A program made the translations under genes and the position numbers. A stretch of DNA of 64,000 nucleotides from Pseudomonadota bacterium (GTDB lineage: Bacteria > Desulfobacterota > Binatia > Binatales > Binataceae), in the NCBI GenBank assembly GCA_021323675.1, contig JAJPKP010000084.1, forward strand, positions 62,001-126,000, read 5' to 3'. Within the stretch, counting starts at the first letter, position 1. The number at the start of each line of letters is the position of its first letter. The notes under the pieces were generated by a model. The model was given only the letters and a program-made list of their open reading frames with translations. It was not told the origin of the DNA and did no database searches. Positions 9,128-17,521 of this stretch are shown here, one piece after another.

Positions 9128-10643
9128 GCGCGGCCGCCGGAGGAATCGCGCCGGTCGCAAACGTAACCGCAGCCGCCGATATCAGCAACTCCGCCTTGCT
9201 CTGGATTAGCGTGTAGCGGGCGGCCGCCAGCTCGCGCTCCGCCGACAACAGATCGATGATCGTCGCAAGGCCGTGGTTGTATGACTTGACGTTTGAGTCA
9301 TAGGAGGACTGCGATGCAGTCAGGAGCGCTTCGGCGTAATCGTACTTGCGGCGCGCCGTCAGATAGCTGTAGTAGGCGCGCCATACGCCCGCGGCTACAT
9401 CCAGCTCGGCGCTCTTCAGATCGGCGCGGGCCGCATCGCGCTCCGCTTCCGCCTGCCTGAGCGAATTCACCCGTGAAAATCCGGTGAAGAGATCCCACTT
9501 GAGAGTCACGCCCGCCCCGTATTCGGGCGCCGCGGCCGTGAAGGTCGGAGTGGGAGGATTGGACAGCCGGTAACGGAACGCTTCTTCACCATAGAAGCTG
9601 GTAAGCGAGAGCGTCGGGTAGAAGGATGCGCGCGCCAGGTCCACATCCGCCTGCCGCGCGCGCACGGCCGACACCCTCGCGGCGAGATCGGGACGCTCGC
9701 GCACGGCAGCATCGATGAGCTGCTCGACATCGCTGCCGAGCGATTGCGGCAGCGCCTGATCCTTGAGGGGCGCCACCTCGGGTGCCTGATCGGCGCGGAC
9801 TCCGAGCGCGACCGCCAGATCGGCCTGGGCGAGGCTGACCGCCAGGCGCGCATTCTCGAGATCGTACTCGGCCTGCGCCTCGCGCTGGCGCGCGAGCAGC
9901 ACTTCGGGCTGGGTTGCCAATCCGTTCTGCTGGCGGCGCTCGGCGTTGGTCCGATCTCTGGTCGCGAGCTTGAGGGTTGCCTCCGCGGCGGTCACGTCCG
10001 CGCGGGCCGCATCGAGCCCGTAGAATGCCCGCTCAACGTTGAAGACCACTTCCTGGACCTGGCGATTGAAAAGGAGATTGGCCGCGATGAGTTGATTCAA
10101 CGCCGATGCCGCCTGCGCATCGCGCCGCCCGAAATCGATCAGATCGTAATCGAGCGAAACGATGCTGCGGCTTTGCCAGGTCTTCATCACTCCCCAGTGC
10201 TTCGGCACGAGATCCACCAGCCGCTGGTAGCCGTTGTCGCTCTCGGTGCTGACCAAGGGATAATACGGCGCGCGCGCCTTGCCGGCGGCGGCAGCCTGGG
10301 CCTGCGCGGCCTTCCACGCTCGCTGCGTGGCCGGATTTCGCGCCAGGGCGAAGCTGATCAATTCTCCGAGGCCGAGAGGCCGCCCCCGTTCGGACGACGG
10401 CAGATCGGACAGCGCCACGGTATCGGTGGCCGAACCTACCAGCGCGCGCGAGGCCGGCGGCGGCGACCATTCCCGCTCGACCATCGGCGGCGCCCACACA
10501 TTCGGGTTCAACTCCACCTGCTCGGCGCTGCGGGTGCATCCCGCCATCGCGATCAGAGCACAGATGCCGGGGCATAGGAGGCGGGCGGCGATGCGAGGTG
10601 CGATCGTCTTGGGCGTCTGGCTGCGAGTCGAGTAAAAGTGCAT
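9111..10643 (-). CDS. mdtP: Outer-membrane efflux lipoprotein (TolC/MdtP-like)
   Basis: 510 residues from the ATG at 10643, which has GGGTGA upstream; longer in-frame starts reach 10688. A lipobox IAMAGC places the lipidated Cys at residue 36. Two outer-membrane-factor repeats rich in Ala, Gln and Arg follow, with long helices (for example LISFALARNPATQRAWKAAQ) as in NodT/TolC proteins. It supplies the outer-membrane channel of the efflux island but is inverted relative to mdtN and mdtO, lying between them. In E. coli mdtN, mdtO and mdtP are co-directional. Confidence 0.88.
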   Translation of the reverse strand: MHFYSTRSQTPKTIAPRIAARLLCPGICALIAMAGCTRSAEQVELNPNVWAPPMVEREWSPPPASRALVGSATDTVALSDLPSSERGRPLGLGELISFALARNPATQRAWKAAQAQAAAAGKARAPYYPLVSTESDNGYQRLVDLVPKHWGVMKTWQSRSIVSLDYDLIDFGRRDAQAASALNQLIAANLLFNRQVQEVVFNVERAFYGLDAARADVTAAEATLKLATRDRTNAERRQQNGLATQPEVLLARQREAQAEYDLENARLAVSLAQADLAVALGVRADQAPEVAPLKDQALPQSLGSDVEQLIDAAVRERPDLAARVSAVRARQADVDLARASFYPTLSLTSFYGEEAFRYRLSNPPTPTFTAAAPEYGAGVTLKWDLFTGFSRVNSLRQAEAERDAARADLKSAELDVAAGVWRAYYSYLTARRKYDYAEALLTASQSSYDSNVKSYNHGLATIIDLLSAERELAAARYTLIQSKAELLISAAAVTFATGAIPPAAAPTAIP

Positions 10644-10746
10644 AAAGATTTCACCCATCCGGAGTGAGAATTTCACCGTCGAAAGCATCCTTAAGCTCTT
10701 TGAAAACGTGCGCGAGGTCCAGCATCCCGGTCCCGATGGTCAAGCG

Positions 10747-12897
10747 ATGGCATCCGTAAATGAGATGATGCCGATGCCGGCGGCGGAGGCCGGCCGCCAA
10801 GCGTTTTCGATTCGCGCAACTCTCAATTCGTGGGCCGCCGAACTCGCCCCCTTTCCGGGCCGATGGCGGCGGGCGGCGCGCGTCGCCTTCGTAACCGCAA
10901 TCGGCGCCGGATTGATGGCATCGGTTCAGATCGTGAACCCCCTCGGACTTACGCTGCTCGTCAGTCTTGCCGTGCCTGAGTTCGCGCTCGGCCTGGGCAC
11001 CGCGATCTGTTTCCTGGTGGCAGCCGCGGCGATCCAGACGCTGACGTTGTTCCTGGCGGGAGCGACGATTGACAACCCGGTCGTTCACATCTGCGTCTTT
11101 ATCGCTTTTGCCGCCGTAACCACTTACCTCATCTACGGAGTCCCCAGGCTCGGCAGGCTCTGGTTGTGGATTCAGATTCCCGCCGCGACCGCCTTCTATA
11201 TGGTGGTCTTCGACCGCAAGACGCTTGGATGGGACAACGCGCAGATGTTCTCCGGGGTGGCAATTGCGGTTGCGCTCCTGTGGCTCTTCAACAACGTCAT
11301 CTGGCCCGAACCGGCCACCTCGGTTCTCGCAAGATCGCTCACGACCACGCTTGCCCGATCCCGCCGTAGGCTCAGCCTGCTCATCGGGATCTTCGTTGGC
11401 GACACGCCGGTGGAACGCGACCGCGCGGTCGCATCCAAGCTCGCCTACCATATGGCGTTGGCGGCGCCGGTCACGCGCGCGGCGGGAAAAGTGCGGACGA
11501 CCGCGGCGCTGCTCGCGACCGTGATGGTCGCGGAACGAATCCATAACCAGATCGACCGTCTTTGCATTCCCGCTTGCAGCCAGGCGGGAGCGAGCCTTTC
11601 CGACGCGACCAAACGCGAGCTCGTGGAGACTGCCGGCATTCTGGAAACCGCCCTCGATGAGTACATCGCGGGGATTGGTCCCGACGGAGAGTCGAAGCAG
11701 CCAGGCCATTTCGATTCGCTGGCAGCCTTTCGCGCCCGATTGCAGGCGCTGGATGACGCCGCGGAGGGGGCGATGGGCGCGGTTATCGGCCATCTCAAGG
11801 CAATCGGCTATCTGCTCTCGGCGGATCCCCTCGAACTGCCCGACGAAGCGACCGCGGAACCAGTCCGTCATCGCAGCGGGGAGCCGTTTCGTCTCAACAA
11901 GTTCCTGGTTCGGTTCTGCGCGCGCCATACGGTGGCGATGACGATTGCGTTCGTGGCCGGACTGTTCGACAACAACGCCGCGATTCACGCCGCGCTGTGG
12001 CTTCTCATGATCGGCGGCCCGCCCAGCCACGGCGCCACCGCGAGGAAGTTCACGATGCGCGCAATTGGGGCGACGGGTGCCCTCGCCTTCGCCGCGCTCG
12101 GAACCATCGCAGTCGCGCCCAGCTTCACCTCGATGGCGCCTTACATGGCCGCGATCTTCATCGCGGTCCTGTTGATGACCTATCTCGGCGAAGGCGGCGG
12201 CGAATTGTCGTATCTTGCCATTGGCGCAACCGCCTTCGTGATCGCGTTCAGCGGCCCGGGGCCACGGCCCGAAGTGATCGGGTCGATCTGGACCATCTGG
12301 GGAATCAGCCTCGGCATGATTATCCGCGCGGTCGTCTCGGTGGTATCGATCGAGCTTCCAAATCGCACGCTGGCGGAACAGATCGAGCGTCCTTTGAGCG
12401 CCCTCGTGCGGCTCGTCCCGGGCCTCGCGCTCCCTGCCGGCGCGGCCGCATCGGCTGAGAGAGATTTGATATTCGGAATCGAAGCGATGCTCAATGTCGC
12501 GGCGGATGCGCAGCTCGAGGGGAGATCGTCGGCGATCGATGCCCGCAATCTTGTGGACGCACTCGACACGATGCGCCGGCTGGCGTTTGTGCTAGGCAAT
12601 CTTTCGCTTCGCGACCGCGGCGGCGGCAATCGAGCCTGCGCGACATTCGATGACGCCGTTCGCGCGCGCCTGGAGTCCTGGCTCTCCAGCATCCGCGCGC
12701 AACTCGAACCCGGCCAGTTGGCGGATGCGCCTCTACGCACGATGGTGTCGAGCGCGGCCGCCCCAAGCCTCGACGCCGCCCTGCAACCGCTTCGAGCGTC
12801 AGGATCTAAAAACGACCTGGCCGCGGGCGAACACGTGGCCGATCTGATTCGCACGCTCGAGCTTCAATTGATGACGGTGCGCGTCAACGCTGAATAG
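10747..12897 (+). CDS. mdtO: FUSC-family inner-membrane transporter (MdtO/AaeB-like)
   Basis: About 716 residues; an upstream GTG at 10708 is also in frame and no ribosome site decides. Two blocks of about six hydrophobic helices (residues about 45-190 and 385-540) are each followed by a soluble helical region. This is the fusaric-acid-resistance (FUSC/YccS) layout. Proteins of this type pump aromatic acids or similar compounds with an HlyD protein and a TolC-type channel, both adjacent here. The 5' region is shared divergently with mdtP, about 100 bases between the chosen starts. Confidence 0.85.
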   Translation: MASVNEMMPMPAAEAGRQAFSIRATLNSWAAELAPFPGRWRRAARVAFVTAIGAGLMASVQIVNPLGLTLLVSLAVPEFALGLGTAICFLVAAAAIQTLTLFLAGATIDNPVVHICVFIAFAAVTTYLIYGVPRLGRLWLWIQIPAATAFYMVVFDRKTLGWDNAQMFSGVAIAVALLWLFNNVIWPEPATSVLARSLTTTLARSRRRLSLLIGIFVGDTPVERDRAVASKLAYHMALAAPVTRAAGKVRTTAALLATVMVAERIHNQIDRLCIPACSQAGASLSDATKRELVETAGILETALDEYIAGIGPDGESKQPGHFDSLAAFRARLQALDDAAEGAMGAVIGHLKAIGYLLSADPLELPDEATAEPVRHRSGEPFRLNKFLVRFCARHTVAMTIAFVAGLFDNNAAIHAALWLLMIGGPPSHGATARKFTMRAIGATGALAFAALGTIAVAPSFTSMAPYMAAIFIAVLLMTYLGEGGGELSYLAIGATAFVIAFSGPGPRPEVIGSIWTIWGISLGMIIRAVVSVVSIELPNRTLAEQIERPLSALVRLVPGLALPAGAAASAERDLIFGIEAMLNVAADAQLEGRSSAIDARNLVDALDTMRRLAFVLGNLSLRDRGGGNRACATFDDAVRARLESWLSSIRAQLEPGQLADAPLRTMVSSAAAPSLDAALQPLRASGSKNDLAAGEHVADLIRTLELQLMTVRVNAE

Positions 12898-13014
12898 CCC
12901 GGTTGCTCCGGGTGCGTGAGGGACCGCGGCAGGCGTTTGCCACTTGCGATGCTGCTGGAGCAAGATCGGTGCGGGGAGTGTAGTTGAAACCAGGACTACT
13001 GGGGGAGATCGCGC

Positions 13015-14160
13015 ATGAAGTACGAATTCATTTCCGCCGATTGTCATATCGATTTGATCTGGCTTCCGCCCGATTTGTTCACCTCCAACGCGCGCAAGGA
13101 CCTGAAGGACCGGATGCCCTACGTCGTCGAGACCAGCAAGGGCGGGATGTGGGTTGCGAAGAACGGTGCGCGATTCGGTCTCGTCAACGGGATGGGATCG
13201 GCGGGGCGCGAGTACGTTCCCGGACAGATCCATCGCTCCGACCGGATGGCATCGACGGGTCTCTACGACGACGGAAAAAAAGGAATCCGGCGCCTCACCG
13301 ACCCGGAGCTGCGCCTCAAAGACCAGGAGCGCGACGGCGTGCAGGCCGAAGTCCTCTACGGAATTCTCGGCGCGAGCATGCGCCTCAACGACGACGAAGC
13401 CGCAACCGAGATGCTGCGCATCTACAATGAATGGCTCGCCGCGTTCTGCCGCACTCATCCCGACCGCTACGCGGGACTCGCGTCAATTCCGAGCCACGAT
13501 ATCGGCGCGGCCGTGGCCGAGGTCGAGCGGGTCGCGAAGGAAGGCGTGGTGCGCGGACTCGATATCGCCAACCGCCCCGACATCCAGCCCTTCTGGGATC
13601 CGTCCTGGGAGCCGTTGTGGGCTATCGCGGAGGAAGCCCGCCTGCCGATTCATCTGCATACCATCGGAGGAGGACTGCCCGACCTGAGCAAGCTCGCGCC
13701 GAAGGTCGGACGCGCCGCGTTCGCAACGATGATCACCAGCTTTCAGATGTACATGGCGGTGCCGCTGATGGCGATTATCTTTGGCGGCGCGCTCGAACAT
13801 CACCCGGGACTCCGGATGGTTGTCGGCGAAAGCGGCATCGGATGGCTCCCCTACGTGCTCGATCACATGGATCTCGAGTGGGAAGACCAGTTCAAGGATC
13901 TCGATTTGAAGATGAAGCCGAGCGAGTACTGGTACCGCCAGTGTTACGCGACCTACCAGAGCGATCGCGTCGGCCTCAAGATGCTCGATGAGATCGGCGC
14001 CGACAACATCATGTGGGGATCCGACTTCCCGCATCCTGACGGCATCTGGCCCGACTCGCAGGAATACATCGCGCGAGAGATGGGGCATCTGCCGGCTGAG
14101 GTACGCCACAAGATCGTATGCGCCAACGCCGCGAAGCTGTACGGCTTCGTCTCTGATTGA
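13015..14160 (+). CDS. Amidohydrolase-family (TIM-barrel) metal-dependent hydrolase
   Basis: 381 residues, with GGGAGAT upstream of the ATG. The N-terminal ADCHID (His11), the central HLHT (His213, His215) and the C-terminal WGSDFPHPDG (Asp337) are the metal-site positions of the amidohydrolase-2 superfamily, which includes ACMSD-like decarboxylases. Many members in uncultured bacteria lack a known substrate. The gene stands alone. The product is soluble, with no signal sequence. Confidence 0.85.
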   Translation: MKYEFISADCHIDLIWLPPDLFTSNARKDLKDRMPYVVETSKGGMWVAKNGARFGLVNGMGSAGREYVPGQIHRSDRMASTGLYDDGKKGIRRLTDPELRLKDQERDGVQAEVLYGILGASMRLNDDEAATEMLRIYNEWLAAFCRTHPDRYAGLASIPSHDIGAAVAEVERVAKEGVVRGLDIANRPDIQPFWDPSWEPLWAIAEEARLPIHLHTIGGGLPDLSKLAPKVGRAAFATMITSFQMYMAVPLMAIIFGGALEHHPGLRMVVGESGIGWLPYVLDHMDLEWEDQFKDLDLKMKPSEYWYRQCYATYQSDRVGLKMLDEIGADNIMWGSDFPHPDGIWPDSQEYIAREMGHLPAEVRHKIVCANAAKLYGFVSD

Positions 14161-14244
14161 GCGGCAGCCCTCGCGGACACCGCCAAATCGCGCGGGTCAT
14201 GACCATCGCGCTTCAGGAGCCGAATTAACGGCTTTTGCGCGCGG

Positions 14245-14814
14245 TCACGGCAGATGCTTTTCGAACCTGGGGCCGACCCTCGGATGCGGGTGCTGCTCGC
14301 GGCGCCACTGCCGGATGGAGCGCTCGCGTTCCTCGGGGGTCATCTGCTGCCAGCGCTGGTAGTTGTTGAGCAGCCTCTGGCGCTGCTCGGGGGGAAGCTG
14401 CACGAAGCGCCGGTAGCGCTGCATGATCTGCTGGCGCTGCTCCGGCGGCATCTTCTTGAAGCGCGTATACGCGCCCTGCAACTGCTCGCGGCGCTCGGGC
14501 GGCAGTTGACGCCATTGATGGAGGCTTTGCAGCACCTGCCGGCGCTCGTCGGGCGGCAGCTTTCGAAATTCCTGGAAATTGTGCTGAGCCGCCTGGCGCT
14601 GCTCGGGCTGCATCTGTTGCCATTGCCGGAAATTCTCCAGCACTTGTTCGCGCTGGCGCGGACTTAGCCGCGCCCAAACATCGGGCTGCGAATCGACCAG
14701 CGCGCGCTCCGCCTCGTTCGCGGGCTCTCCGGGCAAAGCGCTCTGGGCAAGCGCGCACGGACCCAGCAGCAGCGCGCAAACGAACCACACAAGGAAGAAC
14801 CGGCGCGCGTTCAT
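14245..14814 (-). CDS. Exported DUF3106-like protein with seven 18-residue repeats
   Basis: 189 residues. A signal peptide ends near ALAQS (about residue 24). From residue 50 there are seven tandem units of exactly 18 residues of the type LPPEQRQRLLNNYQRWQQ, ending near residue 174. Each unit has a [LM]xP[ED][EQ]R start and a helical remainder. It is the last gene of a sigma / anti-sigma operon and overlaps the gene before it by 4 bases (ATGA). DUF3106-type and Spy/CnrX-like periplasmic helical proteins often serve as sensors or chaperones in envelope or metal stress. That role here is an inference. Confidence 0.85.
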   Translation of the reverse strand: MNARRFFLVWFVCALLLGPCALAQSALPGEPANEAERALVDSQPDVWARLSPRQREQVLENFRQWQQMQPEQRQAAQHNFQEFRKLPPDERRQVLQSLHQWRQLPPERREQLQGAYTRFKKMPPEQRQQIMQRYRRFVQLPPEQRQRLLNNYQRWQQMTPEERERSIRQWRREQHPHPRVGPRFEKHLP

Positions 14815-15128
14815 TCAATCTCCTTCCCGCGCAATCCATTGATCGGCTGGTTTGCCGGGACGTCTGATGCCCCGGCCGAAGCGGGCGGCGGGTACGGCCC
14901 GGGGCTGTTGTTCAGATATCCCATCGCGCGCAGTGCCTGAATCTGATCCAGCATCGAGTCGTTGCCGCCGTCGTCCTGATGGCTACTGGAGTGCGGACGG
15001 AACAGGTCGAGGTCAAGCAACATCCTGATGTCGGGCGGCGTGGCGGACTGAGCAGAGGCGCGCTCCGATCCGAACGAGATGATCGCTGCGGCGAGAACCA
15101 GAGTCATAAGGCTACGACTGCGAGTCAT
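14811..15128 (-). CDS. Small exported protein of the sigma-factor operon, unknown function
   Basis: 105 residues. An N-terminal signal peptide ends near ASAQS. The rest is polar, with DxRMLLDLDLF, a Pro-rich patch and no known motif. The start overlaps the end of the anti-sigma gene by 17 bases, and its stop overlaps the repeat-protein start by 4 bases. The overlap chain suggests translational coupling and a periplasmic partner role. I do not recognise the family. Confidence 0.75.
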   Translation of the reverse strand: MTRSRSLMTLVLAAAIISFGSERASAQSATPPDIRMLLDLDLFRPHSSSHQDDGGNDSMLDQIQALRAMGYLNNSPGPYPPPASAGASDVPANQPINGLRGKEIE

Positions 15129-15615
15129 GTGGTTCTTCGGGCGGCGGAAGTTGGTCGAGATGCTCGATCACGTCGTAGTTTTCCAGGAGATCGAGCCGTT
15201 CCACCACAGGATAGTTCTCCAACAGGCCCAGATCGTTCGAGCCGAGCTGCTGTTCCATCGCAAGCTCTTCCATCGGCACCGCCTTGCGCGACGAAGGACG
15301 CATCGCAAGAACCAGTGCCGCCGCGACGCCGGCGGCAGCCAGCGACGCCCATCCCGCCAGCCAAAGCCGATGGCGGCGCGTGCCGCGTCCTTCGAGCTTG
15401 CGCCGGAGCTCGCTGCGATACGCAATCCAGTCGGGCGCCGGCAGATCGCCGATTCCGCTCGCTACCCGCTCGAGGACCGCCGCGAACGCATCGAGCTCCG
15501 CGCGGCATCGCGCGCATCCGTCCAGATGCAGGGCTACGCTCTCGCGTTCGGCCTGGCTCAGCTCGCCGCGAAGATAGGGCACCAGCGCGAGGTCAGGATG
15601 CGTGTCGGGTTTCAT
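15112..15615 (-). CDS. Anti-sigma factor with zf-HC2 zinc finger
   Basis: 167 residues. The N-terminal H30-xxx-C34-xx-C37 motif (HLDGCARC) is the zinc-binding anti-sigma (ZAS/zf-HC2) signature. One membrane helix lies at about 83-102. The periplasmic tail is acidic, with two copies of a LLENYxVxExL-type motif. It follows the sigma gene with a 4-base overlap and would hold it inactive at the inner membrane. Confidence 0.88.
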   Translation of the reverse strand: MKPDTHPDLALVPYLRGELSQAERESVALHLDGCARCRAELDAFAAVLERVASGIGDLPAPDWIAYRSELRRKLEGRGTRRHRLWLAGWASLAAAGVAAALVLAMRPSSRKAVPMEELAMEQQLGSNDLGLLENYPVVERLDLLENYDVIEHLDQLPPPEEPHDSQS

Positions 15616-16181
15616 TCGCCCCTCTTGAGCTGTCTTCTGAGCACCACGAGGCCGCGATGGATGTGGACGCGGGCGGTGTTTTCCGAGCAGTTGAGCACCG
15701 CCGCGATCTCGCGGCTCGTAAGCCCTTCCTGGACCTGCAGAAGCACGGCGGCACGCTGATTGGGCGAAAGCCGGGCGAGCGCCAAAGAAAGCCGGTTTGC
15801 ACTCTCGAGCCGCTCCGCGGCGGCATCCGGCGCTTCCTCCGATGAAGGCGGATCGACGCTCTCGCCCGGTTCATCCAGCGACCCGCGCAGCGGCACCAGC
15901 CGGCTCCACGACTTTTCCCGCCGTCTGTGGTCGATGCATCGATTGACGACGATCCGATAGAACCAGGTCGAAAATCGGGCTCGTCCGTCGAATTGTCCGG
16001 CCGACTGGAACAATCTGATGAAAGCTTCCTGCGACACATCGCGCGCGTCCGCTTCGCTTCCCAACAGTGAATGGGCAAGGCGGTAGGCGCGGGCCTGATG
16101 CCGGTCCACGAGCGCCTCGAACGCGCCATGGTCGCCGAGGGCCACTCTCGAGCACAGTTCTTCATCTGTCAGCTCGGCCAA
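15612..16181 (-). CDS. ECF RNA polymerase sigma factor (RpoE-like)
   Basis: 189 residues. Region 2 (about 20-90) has DVSQEAFIRLF and FSTWFYRIVVNRCID; region 4 (about 130-185) has LSPNQRAAVLLQ, EIAAVL and ARVHIHRGL. The start is TTG at 16181, with AGGAAAAG upstream. A perfect palindrome AAGACCGGTCTT covers this start region. It heads a four-gene overlapping operon with its anti-sigma factor. It probably controls this operon and perhaps the divergent lipoprotein. Confidence 0.92.
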   Translation of the reverse strand: MAELTDEELCSRVALGDHGAFEALVDRHQARAYRLAHSLLGSEADARDVSQEAFIRLFQSAGQFDGRARFSTWFYRIVVNRCIDHRRREKSWSRLVPLRGSLDEPGESVDPPSSEEAPDAAAERLESANRLSLALARLSPNQRAAVLLQVQEGLTSREIAAVLNCSENTARVHIHRGLVVLRRQLKRGE

Positions 16182-16191
16182 GACCGGTCTT
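16180..16191. promoter_or_regulatory. Palindrome over the sigma-factor start codon
   Basis: AAGACCGGTCTT is a perfect 12-base palindrome spanning two bases of the TTG start and part of the AGGAAAAG ribosome site. It could be an operator or mask translation. Confidence 0.4.
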
Positions 16192-16297
16192 TTCCTGTTA
16201 ATGCTTGGGCCGGCCCTCGCATACGAAAGGCGAAGAACCGAATCCGCCGTGCCTCGATGCTAGCCTTCTCGCGCGTTTAGACGAAACCCGCAGGCAA

Positions 16298-16339
16298 ATC
16301 GTTTACCGGAGCGTCCGGATAGCGTCCGCGGTAAACGAT
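16298..16339. promoter_or_regulatory. Inverted repeat enclosing direct repeats
   Basis: ATCGTTTACCG (16298-16308) and CGGTAAACGAT (16329-16339) are exact inverse copies. Between them AGCGTCCG occurs twice (16310-16317 and 16321-16328), 11 bases apart. It lies 40 bases before the lipoprotein start, in the divergent spacer with the sigma operon. Confidence 0.55.
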
Positions 16340-16381
16340 CCGTCGCCGTCACGCGTCCAACCGGCTGAGACGGAGGCATCT

Positions 16382-16681
16382 ATGCAGACCCCGAATGGAG
16401 TTTCCAGATTCCGCCGCGCCGCCGGCCTGATGGTTCTTGCCGCCGTGACCGCGACCTTCGCGGGTTGCGCGGCCTACGATCCACAGGGAACCGCACAGGC
16501 ATACGCGCCCAGCTACTACAACGCGTCCTACAGCTCGCTCAGCCCCGAACAGAAGATGCAGCTCGAAGACCATCTGGCCAATCAGAGCAACCAGGCGTGG
16601 CGCACGACCGCGCAGGTCGGTTCTGCAGTCGGCCGTCTTGCGCAGGGCACGGGAATCCTGCTGTTTGCCGCGCGCCACTAA
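16382..16681 (+). CDS. Small lipoprotein, unknown function
   Basis: 99 residues from an ATG with GGAGG upstream; the frame stays open farther left but lacks a good start there. A signal segment ends in TFAGC, so Cys29 is the lipidation site. A Tyr/Ser-rich linker leads to LSPEQKMQLEDHL and a short C-terminal hydrophobic end. It is divergent from the sigma-factor operon, across the inverted-repeat region at 16298-16339. The LSPEQ motif faintly echoes the repeat units encoded in that operon. Confidence 0.8.
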   Translation: MQTPNGVSRFRRAAGLMVLAAVTATFAGCAAYDPQGTAQAYAPSYYNASYSSLSPEQKMQLEDHLANQSNQAWRTTAQVGSAVGRLAQGTGILLFAARH

Positions 16682-16750
16682 TCGCAATTCGAGCGCCGGT
16701 AAACGGGCTGTTGTCCTTGCTTTAACCGGCATTGAATGGAGGAGCTCACG

Positions 16751-17515
16751 ATGAAACGATCACTCGGCGCTTTGGCGGGCATTCTGCTTGGCGGCGCGAT
16801 CGCATCAACAGCGATGGCGCAAAGCGGTGGCGGAACCTGCATGCACAACCATTCCGGGCCGCCGCAGCGGTTCTCCGCCGGCCCATCGATGGGCGGTAAT
16901 CGGCAGTTTCTGGCCAACTATCCCGGCCCGCAGAGTTTCATGAACAACTCTCAGGGCATGAGCGGAACGATGCCCCCGGCTTTCGGTCCGCCCATGTACC
17001 CCGAGGAACAGAACGAATTGGCGCAGAGGGGCAGCCCTGGCGCGGCCGACCCTGGCGCGGGACCCGGACCGGTTGGCCGCTTCGATCGCGGTTATCTCGA
17101 CGAGCATCCGGAAGTGGCGCAGCAACTCGCTGACAATCCCCGCCTGGCCGACAATCCGCAGTTTCTCGCATCGCATCCGGGACTCGACGACTATCTCGCC
17201 GCCCATCCCGAAGTACGCAAGGACCTGCAAACCCATCCGTACCGTTTCATGAATCGGGAAGCGGGCTACGAGCAGTACGAGGATCGGCCGCACCCGCTAA
17301 GCAGCACTGACAACTACCTGGACCGTCATCCCGAGGTTGCGCAGCAACTGGAGAAACACCCAGGCCTGGTGGACGATCCCAACTACATGAAGAATCATCC
17401 GGGCCTGCAGCAGTTCATGGCGCACCATCCGGTCGCGCGCCAGGAATGGAGGTCGCATCCGCACCGCTATATGAACCGCGAAACCCGCTGGGAGAAAAAT
17501 CACCCCAACCAATGA
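16751..17515 (+). CDS. Exported His-Pro repeat protein (two copies)
   Basis: 254 residues, with GGAGGAG before the ATG. A signal peptide ends near AMAQS. A Gly/Pro/Met-rich region runs to about residue 110. Then two copies of a unit of about 55 residues occur at 115-170 and 189-244. Each starts YLDxHPEVAQQL, continues with a beat of about ten residues (HPGL, HPEV, HP), and ends RxMNRE. A shorter relative is encoded at 27203-27598. It follows a lipoprotein in the same direction. The family is unrecognised; a periplasmic structural or binding role is inferred only from export. Confidence 0.8.
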   Translation: MKRSLGALAGILLGGAIASTAMAQSGGGTCMHNHSGPPQRFSAGPSMGGNRQFLANYPGPQSFMNNSQGMSGTMPPAFGPPMYPEEQNELAQRGSPGAADPGAGPGPVGRFDRGYLDEHPEVAQQLADNPRLADNPQFLASHPGLDDYLAAHPEVRKDLQTHPYRFMNREAGYEQYEDRPHPLSSTDNYLDRHPEVAQQLEKHPGLVDDPNYMKNHPGLQQFMAHHPVARQEWRSHPHRYMNRETRWEKNHPNQ

Positions 17516-17521
17516 ATGGTT

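Noticed and set aside
10651-12030. 459-codon minus-strand frame
   Set aside because: Antisense to the FUSC transporter; no recognisable domain and a strongly biased Arg/Glu/Asp composition.
12900-12920. Short CCCGG/CCGGG stem after mdtO
   Set aside because: Only five base pairs with no T run; not distinguishable from chance in GC-rich DNA.
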